Source: Syntrophomonadaceae bacterium
Lineage (GTDB): Bacteria > Bacillota > Syntrophomonadia > Syntrophomonadales > Syntrophomonadaceae
DNA length: 18,691 nt
Reading direction: 5' to 3'
Assembly: GCA_012798055.1 (NCBI GenBank)
Contig: JAAZOA010000152.1
Location: 1 to 18,691, forward strand
Shown: positions 14,465 through 18,691 of the stretch, piece by piece
Layout: every line of letters begins with the position of its first letter
Position numbering within the stretch: the stretch's first letter is position 1
Notes under the pieces: generated by a model
The model's input: only the letters and a program-made list of their open reading frames with translations
Databases searched by the model: none
What the model was told of the DNA's origin: nothing
Translations under genes and position numbers: made by a program

Positions 14465-14480
14465 AGCCACATATCTGCCT
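14465..14480 (-). promoter_or_regulatory. Weak -24/-12 (sigma-54) promoter candidate before the thiolase gene
   Basis: AGGCAGATATGTGGCT on the minus strand keeps the invariant GG and GC with 10 bp between them, plus CA and T at further consensus positions (consensus TGGCACG-N4-TTGCW). Transcription would start near 14455, leaving a 68-nt leader. Clearly weaker than the site at 14879-14894. Confidence 0.3.
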
Positions 14481-14510
14481 GAGAATAGATTAATCACCTC
14501 CTTTAACATA

Positions 14511-14541
14511 AAAAAACCCGACAGATTATATATCTGGCGGG
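14511..14541 (-). terminator. Intrinsic terminator between the Com-like gene and the thiolase operon
   Basis: Stem CCCG-a-CAGAT (14517-14526) / ATCTG-g-CGGG (14532-14541), loop TATAT, followed on the minus strand by at least six T. It lies 70 bp after the Com-like stop codon and 124 bp before the thiolase start, so it either ends the Com-like transcript or attenuates read-through into the operon. Confidence 0.75.
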
Positions 14542-14611
14542 GCTCAACGGCTCTCTGAAACAGATTGTGGTGGTCTATGCAGTTTTTAAGCTAGCGAGCA
14601 GATCAGGTTGC

Positions 14612-14821
14612 CTACCTGGGTGAAGCTCTAAAGGGGACGACCCTGGGTCTGTCCAGCGCATCAAGATTTGAGGCTGAACCGAAAATCATATGCTGAATCT
14701 GCGTGCCGGAAGTGAGCAGATGATTGCGCATACCACACCGGGAGCATTTGATCTCAAGTTCCTGGCACCCGTTGAACCTGGCTAAAAGCCGGTTGCACTT
14801 CTTGCATCTGAATTCTATCAT
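14612..14821 (-). CDS. Com-like zinc-finger protein
   Basis: 69-residue protein resembling phage Mu Com (Mu-like_Com family), a small zinc-finger RNA-binding translational regulator. Seen: FRCKKCNRLLARFNG (4-18) and LEIKCSRCGMRNHL (22-35), giving two CxxC pairs (Cys6/Cys9 and Cys26/Cys29) that can hold one Zn. The C-terminal 30 residues are not conserved in the family as I know it. GGGGGAGG precedes the ATG. No phage gene is near, so this is a chromosomal homologue. It stands directly behind a near-consensus sigma-54 promoter and ahead of the terminator that separates it from the thiolase operon. A role as an RNA- or DNA-binding modulator of that operon is possible but is inference from position only. 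Confidence 0.75.
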   Translation of the reverse strand: MIEFRCKKCNRLLARFNGCQELEIKCSRCGMRNHLLTSGTQIQHMIFGSASNLDALDRPRVVPFRASPR

Positions 14822-14878
14822 TTTACGCCTCCCCCCATTGGTTATTATTCCGCTGCCACTACTCTCGCTTAATTAATA

Positions 14879-14894
14879 AGCAAGAAACATGCCA
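14879..14894 (-). promoter_or_regulatory. Near-consensus -24/-12 sigma-54 promoter
   Basis: TGGCATGTTTCTTGCT on the minus strand differs from TGGCACG-N4-TTGCW at one defined position only; GG and GC are 10 bp apart. Transcription should start near 14868, 47 bp before the Com-like ATG. The gene for a sigma-54 activator lies immediately upstream (15226-17349). Confidence 0.8.
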
Positions 14895-14968
14895 TAATCG
14901 CCAGATGCTTCTGCAAGCCGTCAGGCGGGCTAAGGCGCCAATTAGAGAAAGTGTAAATAATCACAAGC

Positions 14969-14984
14969 GTTCCATTTATGGAAC
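14969..14984. promoter_or_regulatory. Palindromic activator-site candidate GTTCCATTTATGGAAC
   Basis: Perfect 7-bp arms around TT. Its centre is about 108 bp upstream of the expected start of the sigma-54 promoter, a normal distance for an enhancer site. A second 16-bp palindrome of the same pattern (GTTCCA-N4/5-GGAAC) occurs at 15180-15195. Binding by the neighbouring activator is inference. Confidence 0.5.
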
Positions 14985-15170
14985 AAAGCCGATGAGTTTG
15001 CGGTTGGAAAAACTGGACTGGATGCAGGTTGCTGTGGGAAGGTTGTGCTCAAGAGATATTGAAAATTCGGGCAGAAGAGGCTGACAACGATTCCTGACCG
15101 TAGCAAGAGCAGATATTAATAAATACAACGAAGTGGCTATTCGCTTTCCCGACACCTATAAATAGGCGAT
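14985..15170. other. Spacer between the palindrome and the activator gene's terminator
   Basis: No gene or further clear signal seen; only short, unrelated open frames on both strands. Together with the sites on either side it forms the 404-bp gap between the Com-like and activator genes. Confidence 0.4.
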
Positions 15171-15200
15171 AAAAACGCTGTTCCAATATCGGAACAGCGT
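15171..15200 (-). terminator. Terminator of the sigma-54 activator gene, containing a second palindrome
   Basis: Perfect 10-bp stem ACGCTGTTCC (15175-15184) / GGAACAGCGT (15191-15200), 6-nt loop, followed on the minus strand by TTTTATCG. It begins 26 bp after the stop codon. Its core GTTCCAATATCGGAAC repeats the pattern of the palindrome at 14969-14984. Confidence 0.8.
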
Positions 15201-15225
15201 GGTGCGAAAAGGAAACAGCATGGGG

Positions 15226-17349
15226 TCAGTGGTTTTCTGCACTATTGCCGCCGGATATTCCGTACTTGGCAGCTTTCCTGACAATGGTAGAGGCAGCTAC
15301 ATCCAACTGCTTGGCGATCTGGCGGGTAGTTCGGTATTGAGCATAGGCTTTCTCCAGGATCTGTTTTTCCACAGTCTCGACTGCTGACTGCAGGGGGATA
15401 ATCCCGGAAACATAAATCTCGGGCTGTTTGTCCAGCAAAGTTTCACACAGGTAGGGAGGGAGATCCTCGCGCATAATGGTATCATGAGTCGATATTACCA
15501 TTATCCTTTCGATTAAATTTTCTAGTTCTCGAACATTGCCCGGCCAGTCATAAGCCATGAAAAGCTCAATGACCTCAGGTGCCATGCTCTTGCTGAGTTT
15601 GTGCTTGCGGTTAAACATCTGCACGAAATGACTGATGAGAGCTGGGATGTCTTCTTTGCGCTGTCGCAGAGGAGGCACATGGACCGGCACTACATTGAGC
15701 CGGTAATAGAGGTCCTCCCGGAACAGCTTCTGTTCAACCATCTCCAGCAGGCTGCGGTTGGTGCCGGTTATGATCCGCACATCGACCGGGATGGATTTAC
15801 TGCCCCCCACCTTGGTGATCTCCTTGTTCTGCAGCACTCTGAGCAGCTTGACCTGCAGATTCAGGGAGAGGTCCCCGATTTCATCCAGGAAAATGGTTCC
15901 CCCTGTGGCCAGTTCAAAATACCCCAGTTTACCTTCTCGCTTGGCGCCGGTGAAAGCACCGTATTCATAACCAAAAAGCTCGGATTCCAGGAGATTTTCT
16001 GGTATAGCACCGCAGTTTACCTTTATATAGGAACCATCCTTGCGGTTGCTGTTGTTATGGATGGCCTCAGCGATCAGTTCTTTGCCAGTGCCGGATTCCC
16101 CGGTGATCAGAATGGTGGAATCAAACTGGGACAAGCGGATCACCGAAGCCAACAGATCTTTCATTATCATGGAATTGCATACTATCTTGTTGGAACCCGA
16201 GTATTGCAGGCGCAAGGTGCGCAACTGATTCTCGTAATGCTGGCTTAAGCTTTCCACTTTCTCCAGTTTTTCCTTCAGCATATTAAGTTCGGTTATGTCG
16301 CGGACATTGCAGACCACGCGGAAAATGTTGCCGGCTTCATCGTAGACCGGGTTTCCAGTTGCCAGGGTGATCTTGCCGGTGCGCATCTCCTGGCTGATGG
16401 TGACTGGCTCTCTTCTTTTGAGGACCAGGTTGGTGACTGATTCGGAGACTATTCCTTCCCCCTCGATTTCGCGGACGTTTTTGCCGATGAACTCACTGGC
16501 GCTCATGCCGGTGATGCGTTCATAAGCCCGGTTGAGGCGCAGGGTCTGACCGGCGCCATCGGTGATGTACAGGCCGTCAAAAGAGGAGTCGATGATAGCA
16601 TCGAGTTCTTTTGTCAATTCCTTGAAACGTTCCAGTTCTCGTGACACGCTTTCCAGTTCCGATATGTCCAGGAGCACTGCTACGGCCCCCACCACCTGCC
16701 CGTCTTTTATTATCGGGGAGCGGTTGGAAAGGAAATAATGATCATTAAGGTACACTTTCTTCAGGGGTTCTACCACTCCCCGCTTGATCACTTCCATCAG
16801 GTCGCTGGTGGGGAGGACTTCCTGGATGCTGCGGCCGATGACCTCCTCTGCCCTATGACCAAGTAGCCTCTCGGCGGAGTGGTTCCAGACTTTGATTACG
16901 CCCTTGGCATCTATGGACACAATGGTGTTGTGGGCTGAGTTGATTATGGCATCCAGCTCTAGGGATATGTTTTGGTAGGAATTGAAAAAGGCTTTGGCTA
17001 TATCACCACGAGTCACCATACCTACCACCTTGCCCTCTTCGTCGACTATAGGCAGGCGGGGGATGAGGGGATTTACCACCTCTCCGAATTCGCCGTCGGC
17101 AGATCCGGTCAGGATATTAGTGCTCATTAGTTCTCCCACTTTGGTTTCCATATCCAAACCGGTTTTTATAGCCCGGAAAATGTGGGTTTTGGTGAAAAGA
17201 CCCATCAGTTTGCCGTTTTCATCGACTACCGGTGCACCGTCAAACTGGTTGTCCAGGAATGACACCGCGGCTTCGAAAACCGTCTGGTCAACTGTAAAAC
17301 AAATAGGATTTGGGGTCATCATTTGTTTTAGTAACACTCGTTTCACCAC
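15226..17349 (-). CDS. Sigma-54-dependent activator with CBS pair, two PAS domains and a TyrR-like HTH
   Basis: 707-residue enhancer-binding protein. Domains in order: two CBS motifs (about 5-62 and 73-122), PAS (about 131-235), PAS (about 250-358), a short coiled segment (359-385), the AAA+ sigma-54 interaction domain (about 388-620) and a C-terminal helix-turn-helix (about 672-698). Seen: Walker A GESGTGKE (417-424), the sigma-54 loop GAFTGA (464-469), Walker B TIFLDE (485-490), Arg-rich RLNVVPVHVPPLRQR, and WPGNVRELEN (602-611), so it should be fully active. CBS domains usually sense adenine nucleotides or SAM, PAS domains small ligands or redox state; no receiver domain is present, so it is not a two-component regulator. 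The start is GTG (17349); GTG 17346 or GTG 17337, the latter 8 nt from AAGGTGG, are alternatives. Position and a nearby sigma-54 promoter make it the probable regulator of the beta-oxidation genes. Confidence 0.93.
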   Translation of the reverse strand: MVKRVLLKQMMTPNPICFTVDQTVFEAAVSFLDNQFDGAPVVDENGKLMGLFTKTHIFRAIKTGLDMETKVGELMSTNILTGSADGEFGEVVNPLIPRLPIVDEEGKVVGMVTRGDIAKAFFNSYQNISLELDAIINSAHNTIVSIDAKGVIKVWNHSAERLLGHRAEEVIGRSIQEVLPTSDLMEVIKRGVVEPLKKVYLNDHYFLSNRSPIIKDGQVVGAVAVLLDISELESVSRELERFKELTKELDAIIDSSFDGLYITDGAGQTLRLNRAYERITGMSASEFIGKNVREIEGEGIVSESVTNLVLKRREPVTISQEMRTGKITLATGNPVYDEAGNIFRVVCNVRDITELNMLKEKLEKVESLSQHYENQLRTLRLQYSGSNKIVCNSMIMKDLLASVIRLSQFDSTILITGESGTGKELIAEAIHNNSNRKDGSYIKVNCGAIPENLLESELFGYEYGAFTGAKREGKLGYFELATGGTIFLDEIGDLSLNLQVKLLRVLQNKEITKVGGSKSIPVDVRIITGTNRSLLEMVEQKLFREDLYYRLNVVPVHVPPLRQRKEDIPALISHFVQMFNRKHKLSKSMAPEVIELFMAYDWPGNVRELENLIERIMVISTHDTIMREDLPPYLCETLLDKQPEIYVSGIIPLQSAVETVEKQILEKAYAQYRTTRQIAKQLDVAASTIVRKAAKYGISGGNSAENH

Positions 17350-17363
17350 CTTGCTCTCAATTT

Positions 17364-17391
17364 AGCATAAATAACCGTTGGTTGCATGCAA
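17364..17391 (-). promoter_or_regulatory. Possible sigma-A promoter of the activator gene
   Basis: TTGCAT (17391-17386), 16-bp spacer, TATGCT (17369-17364) on the minus strand, giving a very short leader. The -35 is part of the 10-bp palindrome TTGCATGCAA (17382-17391). Only a moderate match. Confidence 0.3.
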
Positions 17392-17588
17392 TTTTGGCGG
17401 GGAAAAACTGCTCCCCGGAGTAACTGGACTGCTTGACCTAGCTGCCAAAGCCACTACACAGCAACAAATATTACCATCTGGGGCAGGTAAATTGGGTTAT
17501 AATTAGATTGGACCTGGGACCGGCCGGAAAGGCATGTCTGGATTTCCCAGCCGCCTATAGCGTTAAATTCAAGGGGAGGAGAGGAAAT

Positions 17589-18691
17589 ATGAATCGCTTG
17601 ATCAAAGCACTGGTGGAAGTGGGGGAAGGACTTTCCAGAGCGGTCTTCCGCTTTCCGCTGACCGTGTTCTGCCTCATCTGTGCTACGGCTCTGGTCTGTT
17701 ATACGATTTCGCTGCACAAAGATCCTGAGCTCATCATATTCAAACTCATGTTCACCTCCCTACTGGGGGCATTTATCGGCGTCGCCGCCCAGTTCGCCTG
17801 CGAGAGATTTAAGCGCCTGGCTGACATGCGGATAGGGGTTTACGCCTTTGCCGCCCTGCTGATCCTCGGGTACTTCATGATAGTCCGGCCCGCACCCGCC
17901 ATTGATTTCGGAGTCGGTGCCCGCACCTCAGTGGCAATATTTGCCATGTTCTGCGCCTTCATCTGGTTGCCATCCTATGGTGAGAAATTTGATTTCAATA
18001 GTGTGGCTCTGGTGCATTTCAAGTCTTTTTTCACCGCTGTCCTCTATGCAGGCGTATTGTCGGCCGGATTGTCATCGATAATAGCAGCTATTAACTTCCT
18101 CCTCTTCAGGATCAACAGCGATTGGTACGGTTATACCAACGCGGTGGTCTGGATATTGTTCGCTACCATCTATTATCTGTCCCTCTTGCCCAATTTCAAT
18201 TCGGATGCGGAGGAGGACCGGGCTTATGCCCAGGAAGCCAGCCATTACCCGCGATTCCTGGATATCCTGGTGTCATACATCGCAATTCCACTGGTAGCCG
18301 CCTACACACTAGTACTACTAGTCTATTTCATCAAAATCGGCGTAACCAGGACCTGGCCGGTAGGCCAGATAGGCCCCATGGTTCTATGGTATTCATCAGT
18401 CGGGGCGATCATATACATCCTGGCCAGTCGGCTGCAGAACCGGTTTGCGGTTCTTTACCAGCAAATCTTCCCCAAAGTGCTTGTCCCCATAGTGATAATG
18501 CAGCTGATCTCGGTCTATATCCGTATCAATGCCTACGGCTTCACGGAGGGACGTTATTACGTGGCTTTATTTGGATTGTTCTCAGTCCTGTGCGGGGTGG
18601 TGTTTTCCTTAAAGCCGGTAACCAAAAACGGGCTCTATGCAGTCGTAGCTGCAATTATAGCCATAATATCCGTCATCCCACCGGTGGACGC
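17589..18691 (+). CDS. DUF4153 membrane protein, 3' end beyond the window
   Basis: Open frame from ATG 17589 without stop to the window end (367 codons seen). Seen: a short amphipathic N-terminus, then about ten hydrophobic segments, a charged loop with LPNFNSDAEEDRAYAQEA, and the family segment near FPKVLVPIVIMQLISVYIRI (about 295-315) followed by NAYGFTEGRYYVALFGL, which I recognise as typical of DUF4153 proteins. The family is of unknown function; members are polytopic inner-membrane proteins of 500-600 residues, so roughly a third is missing here. A purine-rich GGGGAGGAGAGG precedes the ATG. A TATAAT at 17498-17503 could be its -10 box, though no good -35 accompanies it. It diverges from the activator gene; no functional link is evident. 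Confidence 0.85.
   Translation, partial: MNRLIKALVEVGEGLSRAVFRFPLTVFCLICATALVCYTISLHKDPELIIFKLMFTSLLGAFIGVAAQFACERFKRLADMRIGVYAFAALLILGYFMIVRPAPAIDFGVGARTSVAIFAMFCAFIWLPSYGEKFDFNSVALVHFKSFFTAVLYAGVLSAGLSSIIAAINFLLFRINSDWYGYTNAVVWILFATIYYLSLLPNFNSDAEEDRAYAQEASHYPRFLDILVSYIAIPLVAAYTLVLLVYFIKIGVTRTWPVGQIGPMVLWYSSVGAIIYILASRLQNRFAVLYQQIFPKVLVPIVIMQLISVYIRINAYGFTEGRYYVALFGLFSVLCGVVFSLKPVTKNGLYAVVAAIIAIISVIPPVD

Noticed and set aside
15601..16248. 215-codon plus-strand frame within the sigma-54 activator gene
   Set aside because: Antisense to the highly conserved AAA+ domain; the reading is explained by codon use of the real gene.
17454..17717. 87-codon minus-strand frame between the activator and DUF4153 genes
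   Set aside because: It overlaps the start of the DUF4153 gene antisense, shows no family features, and has no ribosome binding site.
1..18691. CRISPR array, tRNA or rRNA genes, insertion sequences
   Set aside because: I looked for direct repeats with regular spacing, cloverleaf or rRNA-like stretches and transposase motifs and saw none; the Com-like gene has no phage neighbours, so no prophage is called.

Overview
The window looks like the chromosome of an anaerobic, low-oxygen-adapted Firmicute of the Clostridia, most likely a Syntrophomonadaceae-type syntrophic fatty-acid oxidiser. I infer this from gene content: a clustered thiolase / 3-hydroxybutyryl-CoA dehydrogenase / crotonase / short-chain acyl-CoA dehydrogenase set, a family I CoA-transferase pair, a family III CoA-transferase/racemase, a PAS-containing sigma-54 activator, a polyferredoxin and strong AGGAGG-type ribosome binding sites. 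GC is roughly 50%. The species cannot be named from the sequence alone.

Left part (1-6300), mixed accessory genes. An NAD(P)H-dependent FMN reductase (5-562) overlaps a broken YgbA_NO-type gene (562-800). Convergent to these is a ccdA-tlpA thiol-redox operon (minus strand, 2104 to 828), divergent from a SAM methyltransferase (2236-2880) through two overlapping sigma-A-type promoters around an inverted repeat. Next come a membrane polyferredoxin (3092-4384) with a small secreted Cys-containing protein (4406-4714), a DUF5661 protein behind a structured-looking 125-nt leader (4967-5236), a tiny CxxC-repeat protein (5510-5713, minus) and a frameshifted remnant of a CoxE-like VWA gene (5963-6284, minus).

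Middle part (6404-14387), all minus strand, fatty acyl-CoA metabolism. In transcription order: thiolase (14387-13032), hbd (12953-12102), crt (12072-11290), butyryl-CoA dehydrogenase type (11272-10124) and a strong terminator; then CoA-transferase A and B (9841-8060) and a terminator; then an AMACR-like CaiB/BaiF protein (7585-6404). Together they can convert butyrate (or another short acid) to its CoA ester and on to acetyl-CoA. The electron-transfer flavoprotein needed by the dehydrogenase is not in the window.

Right part (14612-18691), regulation. A Com-like zinc-finger gene (14821-14612) lies between the thiolase operon and a CBS-CBS-PAS-PAS-AAA+-HTH sigma-54 activator (17349-15226). In the spacer I see a near-consensus -24/-12 sigma-54 promoter (14894-14879) and, about 108 bp upstream of its expected start site, the palindrome GTTCCATTTATGGAAC; a second 16-bp palindrome of the same design sits inside the activator's own terminator. 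This forms a coherent candidate local circuit: the activator binds the palindromes and fires the sigma-54 promoter that reads through the Com-like gene toward the beta-oxidation operon. The window ends inside a divergent DUF4153 membrane protein (17589 onward).
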